This document shows, piece by piece, positions 1-6,560 of a DNA stretch of 9,446 nt. The notes below the pieces were generated by a model. The model saw only the letters and a program-made list of their open reading frames with translations, had not been told where the DNA came from and did not search any database. This DNA comes from JAEHDI01 sp035455185 (GTDB lineage Bacteria > Acidobacteriota > Terriglobia > Bryobacterales > Bryobacteraceae). The stretch's first letter is position 1, and each line of letters starts with the position of its first letter. Both the position numbers and the translations under genes were made by a program. The stretch spans positions 1-9,446 of the forward strand of contig DATIFQ010000328.1 of assembly GCA_035455185.1 (NCBI GenBank), given 5' to 3'.

Positions 1-2
1 TG

Positions 3-1541
3 GCCACGGTGTTTTTCTTTGCACGGTTGTGGCGCCGCTCGGGCGTGCTGACCGATCTCGAGTTTTATGAACTGCGCTATTCGGGCAAGGCCGCGAGCGC
101 GGTGCGCGGGTTTCGCGCGGTGTACCTGGGGCTGCTGTTCAACTGCATGATCATGGCGACCGTCAACCTGGCGGCGTGCAAGATCGCGGCGATCCTGTTC
201 GGGCTGGAGCGGTGGCAGACGCTGCTGGCGGTGGGTTTGCTGAACGTGGTGTTCGCGGCCCACTCGGGGCTGTGGGGCGTGCTGGTCATCGACATGATCC
301 AGTTCTTCATCAAGATGTCGGCGGTGATCGCGGCGGCGTACTTCGCCGTCATGCTCCCTCAAGTCGGCGGACTCAGCGGATTGGTTGACAAGCTGTCGCA
401 CGTCCGCGGGCCGGGTGGAGTCAATTACCTCAACATGATGCCCGACTTCACCAGCAACTGGGAACTGGCGGTGGCGATCTTCATCATGCCGATCGCCATC
501 CAGTGGTGGGCCGTCTGGTATCCGGGCGCGGAGCCCGGCGGCGGCAGCTACATCGCTCAGCGCATGTTGGCGTCAAAAAGCGAGAAGGACGCTGTTGGAG
601 CAACGCTCTTCTTCAACATCGCCCACTACGTGCTGCGCCCGTGGCCCTGGATTCTTACCGGTCTCGCGTCGATCATCGTTTACCCGCAACTCTCGGACAT
701 TCAGAAGGCGTTCCCCAATCTCGATCCGACGCTGATCGGCCACGACATCGCCTTTCCGGCGATGCTCAGATTCATGCCGATCGGCTGGATGGGCCTGATG
801 CTCGGCGGCTTGATCGCGGCCAATTCATCGACGATCCTCACTCACCTGAACTGGGGCGCTTCCTACCTCGTCCACGACTTCTATCGCCGTTTCTTCAAAC
901 CGGGAGCCAGTGAGAAACACTACGTCATGGCCGGGCGGTTCGCGACGCTCTTGCTGTTCCTCTCTTCCTCCGCGCTGGTATTTGTCATGGAGACCGCGCA
1001 GGACAGCTTCAACCTGATCCTTCAAGTCGGCGCCGGAACCGGGTTGCTCTATCTGGTGCGCTGGTTCTGGTGGCGCGTGAACGCTTGGAGCGAGGTGGTG
1101 GCGATGATCAGTTCATTCGCCATCTCTGTATTTTTCGTGGTGCTGGGCAGGACCGGCATCAAGTTTGGCACGCATAAGCAGCTCTTCATGACCGTCGCCT
1201 TCACGACCGTCTGCTGGGTGGCCACGGCGTTTCTCGGTCCCGAAACCGATCATGCCAAGCTGATCGACTTCTACAAGAAGGTCCGTCCCTTCGGTCCCGG
1301 CTGGCGAAAAATCCGCATCGCGGCGGGCGTCAGCGACGCGGAAGCGGCCGAATACGCCAAGCACGAGAACATCCCGCTGTCGTTGCTCGGCTGGACGACT
1401 GGTTCAGTGGCGATCTGGTCGTCTCTGTTTACCGTCGGCAACTTCCTGTATGGCCGCACGGGGACTGCCTTAATTTTGCTCGGCGTCTTCGTCGTCAGCG
1501 GCGCCGTTCTCGTTCGCGTCATCAACCGGCTCTGGAAGTGA
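3..1541 (+). CDS. Sodium:solute symporter family protein (SSS/SGLT-like), 5'-truncated by window edge
   Basis: An inner-membrane secondary transporter that would couple Na+ (or H+) entry to uptake of an organic solute; the substrate cannot be read from sequence. The frame is open to the left edge (a GTG at 9 is probably internal), so the first membrane segments are missing and 512 residues remain. Counting from the GTG at 9, the segment FFARLWRRSGVLTDLEFYE at residues 3-21 matches the loop after the early helices in this family. Hydrophobic segments follow near 37-65, 70-90, 92-116, 152-170, 200-224, 258-280, 308-327, 333-350, 362-380, 391-410, 457-480 and 485-505. The segment LIAANSSTILTHLNWGASYL (268-287) resembles the helix that supplies small and hydroxyl Na+ ligands in vSGLT-type LeuT-fold carriers; S273, S274 and T275 are candidates (inference). 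A cytosolic link near 415-455, with a GPGWRK motif, precedes the last two helices. It is followed by a terminator-like hairpin, so it probably ends its transcription unit. Family is secure; substrate unknown. Confidence 0.9.
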   Translation, partial: ATVFFFARLWRRSGVLTDLEFYELRYSGKAASAVRGFRAVYLGLLFNCMIMATVNLAACKIAAILFGLERWQTLLAVGLLNVVFAAHSGLWGVLVIDMIQFFIKMSAVIAAAYFAVMLPQVGGLSGLVDKLSHVRGPGGVNYLNMMPDFTSNWELAVAIFIMPIAIQWWAVWYPGAEPGGGSYIAQRMLASKSEKDAVGATLFFNIAHYVLRPWPWILTGLASIIVYPQLSDIQKAFPNLDPTLIGHDIAFPAMLRFMPIGWMGLMLGGLIAANSSTILTHLNWGASYLVHDFYRRFFKPGASEKHYVMAGRFATLLLFLSSSALVFVMETAQDSFNLILQVGAGTGLLYLVRWFWWRVNAWSEVVAMISSFAISVFFVVLGRTGIKFGTHKQLFMTVAFTTVCWVATAFLGPETDHAKLIDFYKKVRPFGPGWRKIRIAAGVSDAEAAEYAKHENIPLSLLGWTTGSVAIWSSLFTVGNFLYGRTGTALILLGVFVVSGAVLVRVINRLWK

Positions 1542-1555
1542 CGTCCGGGCAGAGA

Positions 1556-1566
1556 GTGTCTGACAC
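1556..1566. repeat. Short palindrome GTGTC-T-GACAC after the symporter
   Basis: Perfect 5-bp inverted arms around one central base, 15 bases after the symporter stop and just before the terminator-like hairpin. A partly similar GGACACATTCC lies at 1636-1646; both contain GACACA. The palindrome could be an operator, a remnant of a dispersed intergenic repeat, or chance. The palindrome is seen directly; its role is unknown. Confidence 0.35.
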
Positions 1567-1572
1567 AGTTCA

Positions 1573-1613
1573 CGGCGGGCGGCGGAGACAACGCCTCCCG
1601 CCGGTTTCGTTTT
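1573..1613 (+). terminator. Probable intrinsic terminator of the symporter gene
   Basis: A 7-bp perfect stem (CGGCGGG at 1573-1579 with CCCGCCG at 1597-1603) continues, after one C/T mismatch, into a 4-bp stem (GGCG 1581-1584 with CGCC 1592-1595) closing a 7-base loop. It is followed by the T-rich stretch TTTCGTTTT at 1605-1613. A GC-rich stem with a trailing T-rich tract 30 bases past the symporter stop fits Rho-independent termination, although the T run is interrupted by CG. It also separates the symporter from the permease downstream. Confidence 0.6.
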
Positions 1614-1709
1614 CGCGCGGCCACGTCCCGAAATCGGACACATTCCAGATGAAACCGCTTGATTTTTGAGTGACTTGCTGCGGCCAGCCGATTGCTCTCG
1701 TCGGGTTTG

Positions 1710-4109
1710 ATGGAAACCCTTCTTCGCGATCTTAAGTACGGTATCCGGATGCTGTTGCGCAGCCCCGGGGTGACTGCGGTCGCCGTCGTCGCTCTGGCGC
1801 TGGGTATTGGTGTGAATACGGCCATCTTCAGCGTCGTCTATGCGGTCCTGCTGCGGCCGCTCCCAGTGCGGGACGTGGACGGCCTGGTCACGGTGGCCAT
1901 GGTCAGCCGGAAAATCAACGTTTCCGATGCCCAACCCGAATTCACCGCATACGCCCGGCTGAAGGAGAGCGGGCGGTGGTTCGAGTCCATTGCGGCCGCG
2001 TCCCCCGGCACGGCCGCGCTCTCAATCGGCGGGACGGACGAAGCCGTCAAGCTCTGGCGAGTCACGCAAAGCTTCCTGCCGGCGCTCGGCGTCGGGCCTG
2101 CGTTCGGGCGTAACTTCTTGCCCGAGGAGGACCAGCCCGGAGCGGCCCGTGTCGCGATGCTTTCCCACAGTTTCTGGCAGGGCCGGCTCAACGGCGACCC
2201 GCGGGCTCTCGGGAGTACGCTGACCGTCGATGGCCAACCCTACAGCGTGGTCGGGGTGCTGCCCCCGGGTTTCCACGTGGACGGCCGGCCGGCCGACATT
2301 TACGCGCCAGTTGCCCGGAGCCTGAACTCCCGGGAAGCGTTGCCGGTAAACATTTATGCTCGCCTCAGGCCGGGTGTGAGCGTCAACCAGGCTCAAGCTG
2401 AGGTTGACGCCCATACAAAACGCCAGATCCCGAGCCCCCTGGGCTGGGAACCGCGTCTCTGGTCTCTCCGCGATTTCGAGGTCCGCGAGGTGCGCCTGAG
2501 CCTGTGGCTGCTGCTGGGAGCGGTCGGGCTGGTGTTACTGCTCGCTTGCGCCAACACAGCCACGTTGCTGTTGGCTCGCGCCAGCGCACGGCGGAAAGAG
2601 ATCGCCCTGCGAACCGCGCTCGGCGCCGGCAGGCCGCGTCTGGTGCGGCAGGTGCTCACTGAGAGCACGGTTCTCGCCCTGCTCGGCGGCGCCTGCGGCG
2701 TGCTCGTTGCGATGGTATGCGTGGAGTTCGTTCCTCTGCTCGCGCACGAACGGCTTCCCGGGCTGCTCGAACAAACGCGTGTGGACGGCGTCGTCCTGGC
2801 CTTCACACTCGGACTGTCCCTGTTGACTGGTCTCGTGTTTGGCGCCGCTCCTGCGCTCGCTGCGCCGCGAATGGATGTCTACGACACGCTGAAGGAGGGT
2901 GGACGGTCCGGCGCCGGTGATGGGCGAAGGCGTGGCTGGAACATCCTGATTGTGACCGAAACCGCCCTGGCGCTCGTGCTCGCCATCGGCGCGAGCCTGT
3001 TGATTCGGACATTCTTCTATCTCCGCGACGTCGCGCCGGGTTTCCGTGTCGACAGCCTCCTGACCGCGCGAATCACACCGCCGCCGAAGAAGTTCACCTC
3101 GCGCGAGCAGGCCCTCGCCTACTGGGAGGAGGTGATCGCGCGCGTTCGCGAAATTCCCGGCGTGAAGGCCGCCACGTTCGCTCAGTCGCTTCCGCTCACC
3201 GGTGACCATAACGTGATGTCCTGGCCGGTCGAAGGGCACCGCATCACCCGGCCGGAGGATGGTCCGGCCCAATGGTCCCGCGTGGTGGAGAGGGAGTACT
3301 TCCGGACGATGCAAATCCCTCTGCTTCGGGGGCGGCTGTTCAGCGAGCGTGACGACATGAGCTCGCCGAAGGTCGTCATCGTGAACGAAGCCTTCGCGCG
3401 CCACTACTGGCCCGGTCAGAATCCCATCGGTAAGCACATCGGCGGCGGTGAGGTTCCGGTGTTTGAAGTCATTGGCGTCGTCGGGGACGTGCGACTCGAG
3501 GAGTCGACCAAAGCAGCGCCGCTCGAGGTACTTTTCCATTTCCTGCAGGGGCCGACGGGCCGCATCGCCCTGGCGTTGCGGGCCGATCCCTCGGTGTACC
3601 GAAGTCCGCTGCTGATGGAGCCGGCCGTCCGGCGAGCCGTCATGTCAGTCGACAGCACTCAACCCGTAACGCAGTTCGCTGAGATGCGGCAGCTCATCTC
3701 GGACCGGATCGCGCCGAAGAGGCTTTCCGCGCAGTTGATCGGGGCGTTTGCCACGTTGGCGCTGGTGCTGGCGGCGGTCGGCATCTACGGCGTTCTCTCG
3801 TTCTCTGTCGCCCAGCGGACGCACGAAATCGGCGTGAGGGTCGCGCTCGGCGCCCGGCGAGGACAAGTGCTTGGCATGGTCGTCGGAGAGGCTGCCCTGC
3901 TCGCGGCCGTCGGTATCGGCTTCGGCATCGCCGTCGCGCTCGGTCTCACGCAGGTAATGAAGAACCTGCTGTTCGGGGTCAGCGAAACCGAACCGTGGAT
4001 CTTCGCCGGAAGCGCCGCCGCCCTCCTCGCGATCGCGGTCGTGGCCTCCTTTGTCCCGGCTCATCGTGCTGCGCGCGTCGACCCACTCGTGGCCCTTCGG
4101 CAGGAGTGA
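1710..4109 (+). CDS. ADOP-type ABC transporter permease (MacB/FtsX-like, duplicated core)
   Basis: A 799-residue inner-membrane protein of the acidobacterial duplicated orphan permease type. Relatives of MacB/FtsX are thought to use ATP hydrolysed by a separate ATPase to drive export or periplasmic remodelling; the substrate is unknown. The N-terminus (LLRDLKYGIRMLLRSPG) and the following GIGVNTAIFS segment are the family signature. Predicted order: helix 1 at about 21-48; a periplasmic MacB_PCD domain at 50-255; three helices at 264-289, 317-339 and 361-385 (first FtsX unit, including RRKEIALRTALGAGRPRLVRQ); helix 5 at 410-434; a second periplasmic domain to about 665; and three final helices at 676-699, 721-746 and 763-784, with QRTHEIGVRVALGARRG between. 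It ends in the typical VDPLVALRQE. The ATG at 1710 is chosen because the conserved N-terminus begins there; an in-frame TTG at 1692 would add six unlikely residues. Neither start has a clear Shine-Dalgarno. No ATPase gene is adjacent. Confidence 0.93.
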   Translation: METLLRDLKYGIRMLLRSPGVTAVAVVALALGIGVNTAIFSVVYAVLLRPLPVRDVDGLVTVAMVSRKINVSDAQPEFTAYARLKESGRWFESIAAASPGTAALSIGGTDEAVKLWRVTQSFLPALGVGPAFGRNFLPEEDQPGAARVAMLSHSFWQGRLNGDPRALGSTLTVDGQPYSVVGVLPPGFHVDGRPADIYAPVARSLNSREALPVNIYARLRPGVSVNQAQAEVDAHTKRQIPSPLGWEPRLWSLRDFEVREVRLSLWLLLGAVGLVLLLACANTATLLLARASARRKEIALRTALGAGRPRLVRQVLTESTVLALLGGACGVLVAMVCVEFVPLLAHERLPGLLEQTRVDGVVLAFTLGLSLLTGLVFGAAPALAAPRMDVYDTLKEGGRSGAGDGRRRGWNILIVTETALALVLAIGASLLIRTFFYLRDVAPGFRVDSLLTARITPPPKKFTSREQALAYWEEVIARVREIPGVKAATFAQSLPLTGDHNVMSWPVEGHRITRPEDGPAQWSRVVEREYFRTMQIPLLRGRLFSERDDMSSPKVVIVNEAFARHYWPGQNPIGKHIGGGEVPVFEVIGVVGDVRLEESTKAAPLEVLFHFLQGPTGRIALALRADPSVYRSPLLMEPAVRRAVMSVDSTQPVTQFAEMRQLISDRIAPKRLSAQLIGAFATLALVLAAVGIYGVLSFSVAQRTHEIGVRVALGARRGQVLGMVVGEAALLAAVGIGFGIAVALGLTQVMKNLLFGVSETEPWIFAGSAAALLAIAVVASFVPAHRAARVDPLVALRQE

Positions 4110-4140
4110 CTAAGACCACTCTCGCAGGGACCCCGAGAAT

Positions 4141-4863
4141 TCACTGTTGACTGATGGCCACGAGCACTGACTCCGCCGATCCCCCTTGGACGGTGACCGT
4201 CCTGATCAAGCCAACGTCCAACGCATAGTACTTTTCTTCGGCCACTTTGGGTTCTAGCGGCGTACACTCCCTGGTGACCAGGACGTTGCCCTCCCACGAG
4301 CCATAAGGTACGGAGGCCGATGCCGTCAGGCTCAGCACTTGAGCCATGTCCTCAGCCTCTCCCGGTAGGTTCTCTTGGCGATACGCATCACGTACAAGTG
4401 GATGGGCTTCCATGATGACACCCGGCGTGGCGCCGTTCGCGCCCGCTTCCCAGGAGCCCGCGGTCCATACCTGCAAACCCTTCTTAAACTCTCTGGTGTC
4501 TTCCCCCATGTACCAGACGTTGCCGTCCTTGTCCTGCGCAAAGAAATCGAATGTGTCCTCCACCACCTCGCCGCCAACCGACACGGTGTCCCTGACGACG
4601 ACACAATCCACCCGAAGGATACTCTTAATGTCGTGGGTTACGACGACCTCGACGTGCTCACGCTTGCCACGCGTCGATTCGTAGACGAACGTGGTGCCGG
4701 GGACCAGGGGGAAGTGTCGGTTGTTGATCACGGTTGGCCGGGAGAAGTTCGCGGCGTTAAAGATTGGTGAGACCGCCGGCAGCGAGCAACCCTTTGCCGT
4801 CTGGGCAGATAACGCCGCAGGCAACACAGCCCCTGCGACGAGCAAAGCGGTGCATGATCTCAT
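4141..4863 (-). CDS. Secreted protein of unknown function
   Basis: A 240-residue protein with a type I signal peptide: a short positive start (MRSC), a hydrophobic stretch at 5-19, and probable cleavage after LSA (residue 20) before Q21. No lipobox precedes C26, so it should be soluble in the periplasm or outside the cell. The mature part appears to be mostly beta and aromatic-rich, with FPLVPGTTFVYES (51-63), DFFAQDKDGNVWYMGED (106-122), GSWEAGANGATPGVIM (136-151), PGEAEDMAQVLSL (167-179) and a C-terminal EEKYYALDVGLI (209-220). It resembles, from memory, a widespread set of uncharacterised secreted bacterial proteins with the same PLVPGTT, AQDKDGNVWY and YYA-x-VGL blocks; I know no function. 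The ATG at 4863 is preferred over the longer reading from 4980 because it directly starts the signal peptide and has AAAGGGGG five bases upstream. Residues C87 and C200 could pair (inference). It converges on the first permease with 31 bases between stops, and diverges from the PLP enzyme. Confidence 0.85.
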   Translation of the reverse strand: MRSCTALLVAGAVLPAALSAQTAKGCSLPAVSPIFNAANFSRPTVINNRHFPLVPGTTFVYESTRGKREHVEVVVTHDIKSILRVDCVVVRDTVSVGGEVVEDTFDFFAQDKDGNVWYMGEDTREFKKGLQVWTAGSWEAGANGATPGVIMEAHPLVRDAYRQENLPGEAEDMAQVLSLTASASVPYGSWEGNVLVTRECTPLEPKVAEEKYYALDVGLIRTVTVQGGSAESVLVAISQQ

Positions 4864-4868
4864 GTGCA

Positions 4869-4876
4869 CCCCCTTT
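4869..4876 (-). promoter_or_regulatory. Ribosome binding site deciding the start of the secreted protein
   Basis: On the minus strand AAAGGGGG lies five bases before the ATG at 4863. It supports this start over the upstream in-frame ATG at 4980, which would place about 39 residues without secretion features in front of the signal peptide. Confidence 0.7.
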
Positions 4877-4892
4877 AGCCGGGATTTCCATT

Positions 4893-4916
4893 CTGGCATC
4901 CCAGGTCTGCTGCCAG
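4893..4916. repeat. Inverted repeat in the leader of the secreted-protein gene
   Basis: CTGGCA (4893-4898) and TGCCAG (4911-4916) are perfect 6-bp arms separated by 12 bases. The repeat lies between the candidate promoter and the ribosome binding site of the minus-strand gene, where it could be an operator or an RNA hairpin in the 5' leader. The arms are seen directly; function is inferred and chance is possible. Confidence 0.35.
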
Positions 4917-4951
4917 TGTACCCCCCGGCCGCGTTTGATGTACGCCAAGGT

Positions 4952-4980
4952 CTTATGCAGTTAAACTGGACCTGGTGCAA
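4952..4980 (-). promoter_or_regulatory. Candidate promoter for the secreted protein, with an internal palindrome
   Basis: Reading the minus strand, TTGCAC (4980-4975) and CATAAG (4957-4952) are separated by exactly 17 bases and resemble sigma-70 -35 and -10 boxes (3/6 and 4/6 matches). The 11-bp sequence CAGTT-A-AACTG (4958-4968) fills part of the spacer; its 5-bp arms are perfect around one central base, a position where a repressor could block the promoter. The gap is also the upstream region of the PLP enzyme on the plus strand. The boxes are weak matches, so this is tentative. Confidence 0.3.
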
Positions 4981-5012
4981 GAGTCTCCGGACACCGGAAA
5001 CAGGTTGGATTC

Positions 5013-5966
5013 ATGACTTCTTGGTTTCCTTCGGTGGTTGAGGTGATTGGTGACACGCCGATGGTGGAACTGTCCCGCATCACCCCACCCGGCCGGGGAC
5101 GCATCCTCGCCAAGTTGGAGTATCTCTCGCCTGGCTTGTCGAAGAAAGACCGCATCGCTCGCCAGATCATCGAAGACGCGGAAGAATGCAGCGAGTTGCG
5201 GCCAGGCCAGACCGTGGTGGAGCTCACCAGCGGCAACACGGGGACAGGCCTCGCCGTCGTCTGTGCGGTAAAAGGTTATCAATTCGTGGCCGTGATGTCG
5301 AAGGGGAATTCCGCCGAGCGCGCCCGCATGATGCGGGCCTTGGGAGCGGAGGTCATGTTGATTGACCAGGCGCCCGGCTCCGTGCCCGGCCAGGTTTCCG
5401 GCGCCGACCTGGACCGGGTTGAGCAGGAGACTCGGCGCATTGTCAAAGAGAGAGGCGCCTTTCGCGCTCACCAGTTTGAGCACACCGGCGCATTTCGAGC
5501 ACACTACTTGCATACCGGACCGGAGTTCTGGCGCCAGTCTCAACACTCGGTAGAGTTGTTCTGCGATTTTGTCGGAAGCGGCACGACGTTCGCCGGCTGC
5601 GCGGCCTTCCTGAAAGAACAGAATCCAGCCATACGTTGTTTCGTGGTGGAACCTGTGGGCGCCTGCGCGATGGCGGGAGGACCAGTCGTTCGGCCCGGCC
5701 ACCGCATTCAAGGCGGCGGCTACTCAATGCCGGTCCTGCCGCTTCTCGACCCGGCCCTGATCGACGGTTTCATCGCAGTCTCCGATGAGGAGGCGATTGC
5801 CGCCAGCCGCCGTCTGGCCAGCGAGGAAGGCATCTTCGCCGGCTTCTCTTCGGGCGCCAACCTCGCCGCCGCCCTGCGATTGCTTCAGCAGTACCCGGGC
5901 CGGACGGCCGGAATCGTCATCTGCGATTCCGGACTGAAGTACCTGAGTACGGACCTCTGGGAGTAG
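5013..5966 (+). CDS. Cysteine synthase family PLP-dependent enzyme
   Basis: A cytosolic fold-type II PLP enzyme of 317 residues, close to the roughly 310 usual for O-acetylserine sulfhydrylases, which make cysteine from O-acetylserine and sulfide. Visible motifs in order: IGDTPMVEL (12-20); SPGLSKKDRIA (39-49), where K45 aligns with the Schiff-base lysine; TSGNTGTGLA (72-81), the substrate-carboxylate loop; VGSGTTFAG (187-195), the PLP-phosphate loop; HRIQGGGYSMP (230-240); GIFAGFSSGANLAA (273-286); and CDSGLKYLSTDLW (304-316) at the C-terminus. It differs from ordinary CysK/CysM: SPGLSKKDR replaces the common NPGGSVKDR, HTGAFRAH replaces the usual NPANPEAH, GSGTT replaces GTGGT, and CDSG replaces the serine-phenylalanine-glycine near the end. 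It is therefore a distinct subfamily and the substrate may not be O-acetylserine. No cystathionine beta-synthase regulatory domain is attached. The ATG at 5013 begins the conserved N-terminus; only a weak AGG precedes it. No sulfur-assimilation gene is nearby. Confidence 0.88.
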   Translation: MTSWFPSVVEVIGDTPMVELSRITPPGRGRILAKLEYLSPGLSKKDRIARQIIEDAEECSELRPGQTVVELTSGNTGTGLAVVCAVKGYQFVAVMSKGNSAERARMMRALGAEVMLIDQAPGSVPGQVSGADLDRVEQETRRIVKERGAFRAHQFEHTGAFRAHYLHTGPEFWRQSQHSVELFCDFVGSGTTFAGCAAFLKEQNPAIRCFVVEPVGACAMAGGPVVRPGHRIQGGGYSMPVLPLLDPALIDGFIAVSDEEAIAASRRLASEEGIFAGFSSGANLAAALRLLQQYPGRTAGIVICDSGLKYLSTDLWE

Positions 5967-6002
5967 CCGGAGCTTTACGTAGAAAAATAGTCGGGGCGCT
6001 TC

Positions 6003-6350
6003 TCAATCACTCGGCTGCGGTTGCAGGTAGGCCGGTCGCAGTCCATCTATGCGGGTGGTGGGCATACCTTGGAGGCGCTCGGCAGCATCGCTTTGTTCAT
6101 TCGCTCCCGCCAATCCGTCTTCAACGCGGACCGTCCAGTCCTCTTTAGCCGATCCAAGGACCTCAAACAGCATTCTGCGATAGGCCTCGCGACGCTCTTC
6201 TGCTGTGGGTCCTCCGTTCTTTGGCTGCCGGGCGAACACGTCTTCAGTATCCTCCTGCCTGCTATTCTGGCCGTCGGACGACACGTTGCATAGAACCTCG
6301 AGTGCAAATCGCTCCAGAACCTCGATGCTTCTGGGTCCAGTACTGTTCAT
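6003..6350 (-). CDS. Possible small hypothetical protein
   Basis: An open frame of 115 codons that I do not recognise. It would encode a soluble, charged protein rich in Glu, Arg and Asp, with no signal peptide or membrane segment. The N-terminal part contains two heptad-like pieces, IEVLERF and ALEVL (9-20), and a second likely helix spans TAEERREAYRRMLFEVLGSAKEDW (49-72). In its favour are the protein-like composition, many GAG/CTG/GTC codons, and that it fills most of a 550-base gap better than the plus-strand frames there. Against it, the only Shine-Dalgarno-like sequence (AGAGG) directly abuts the ATG at 6350 and the third-position GC is lower than in neighbours. It converges on the PLP enzyme, with 36 bases between the two stops. 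It could be a spurious frame. Confidence 0.4.
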   Translation of the reverse strand: MNSTGPRSIEVLERFALEVLCNVSSDGQNSRQEDTEDVFARQPKNGGPTAEERREAYRRMLFEVLGSAKEDWTVRVEDGLAGANEQSDAAERLQGMPTTRIDGLRPAYLQPQPSD

Positions 6351-6560
6351 CCTCTGGGATTGCGCATTTGTTAGGGGCCGAGCGATGCGCTCCCTGAATG
6401 GACCCGGACGCTTGTGCCACTTCTGGGATTACAGGGTCCCAAAACCGGACAGCCTCACCGCCACGCCACCTCGCCTCAATAGTTAACTCTCTGTGGGTGT
6501 TCGACTTAACCTCGATCGTTGGGTGGAATGCCGATTGCGAGTACGGCCACGGAGGTCATG
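6351..6560. other. Upstream region of the second permease, no gene seen
   Basis: About 210 bases that look less GC-rich than the flanking genes by eye. They contain a small hairpin (GAGCG 6380-6384 with CGCTC 6388-6392, flanked by AGG and CCT) and a GCGCAT/ATGCGC inverted pair (6362-6367, 6385-6390) overlapping it. No convincing -35/-10 pair was found. ADOP genes in Acidobacteriota often have a PadR-family regulator just upstream; none is present here. Confidence 0.4.
6551..6556 (+). promoter_or_regulatory. Ribosome binding site deciding the start of the second permease
   Basis: GGAGGT ends four bases before the ATG at 6561 (five from the GGAGG core) and only one base before the ATG at 6558. 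Spacing therefore favours 6561, which also gives the usual family N-terminus. In-frame TTG at 6519 and ATG at 6528 would add residues not expected in the family. Confidence 0.65.

Noticed and set aside
2535..3539. Long minus-strand frame of 334 codons opposite the first permease
   Set aside because: It lies wholly inside a confidently identified permease gene. Its composition (His, Arg, Asp and Gly rich without domains) is typical of the antisense of GC-rich coding DNA.
4120..4138. TCTCG/CGAGA inverted repeat between the converging first permease and secreted-protein genes, as a two-way terminator
   Set aside because: The stem is only 5 bp with a 9-base loop, and there is no T run on either strand.
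4346..5041. Several plus-strand frames opposite the secreted-protein gene
   Set aside because: The minus-strand frame has a signal peptide, a strong ribosome binding site and coherent protein blocks; the plus-strand frames show none of these.
4953..5711. 252-codon minus-strand frame opposite the PLP enzyme
   Set aside because: It overlaps the motif-rich cysteine-synthase-family gene and has no recognisable domain, so it is an antisense shadow.
6362..6392. GTTAGGG near GCGCAT/ATGCGC, reminiscent of an integron attC end
   Set aside because: The consensus GTTRRRY is not met, no matching RYYYAAC partner is found at a suitable distance, and no integrase or cassette structure is present.
6021..6486. 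Plus-strand frames between the PLP enzyme and the second permease
   Set aside because: They have irregular composition (clustered Cys, Ser and Arg) and no ribosome binding site; the minus-strand frame 6003-6350 is the better candidate for the same DNA.
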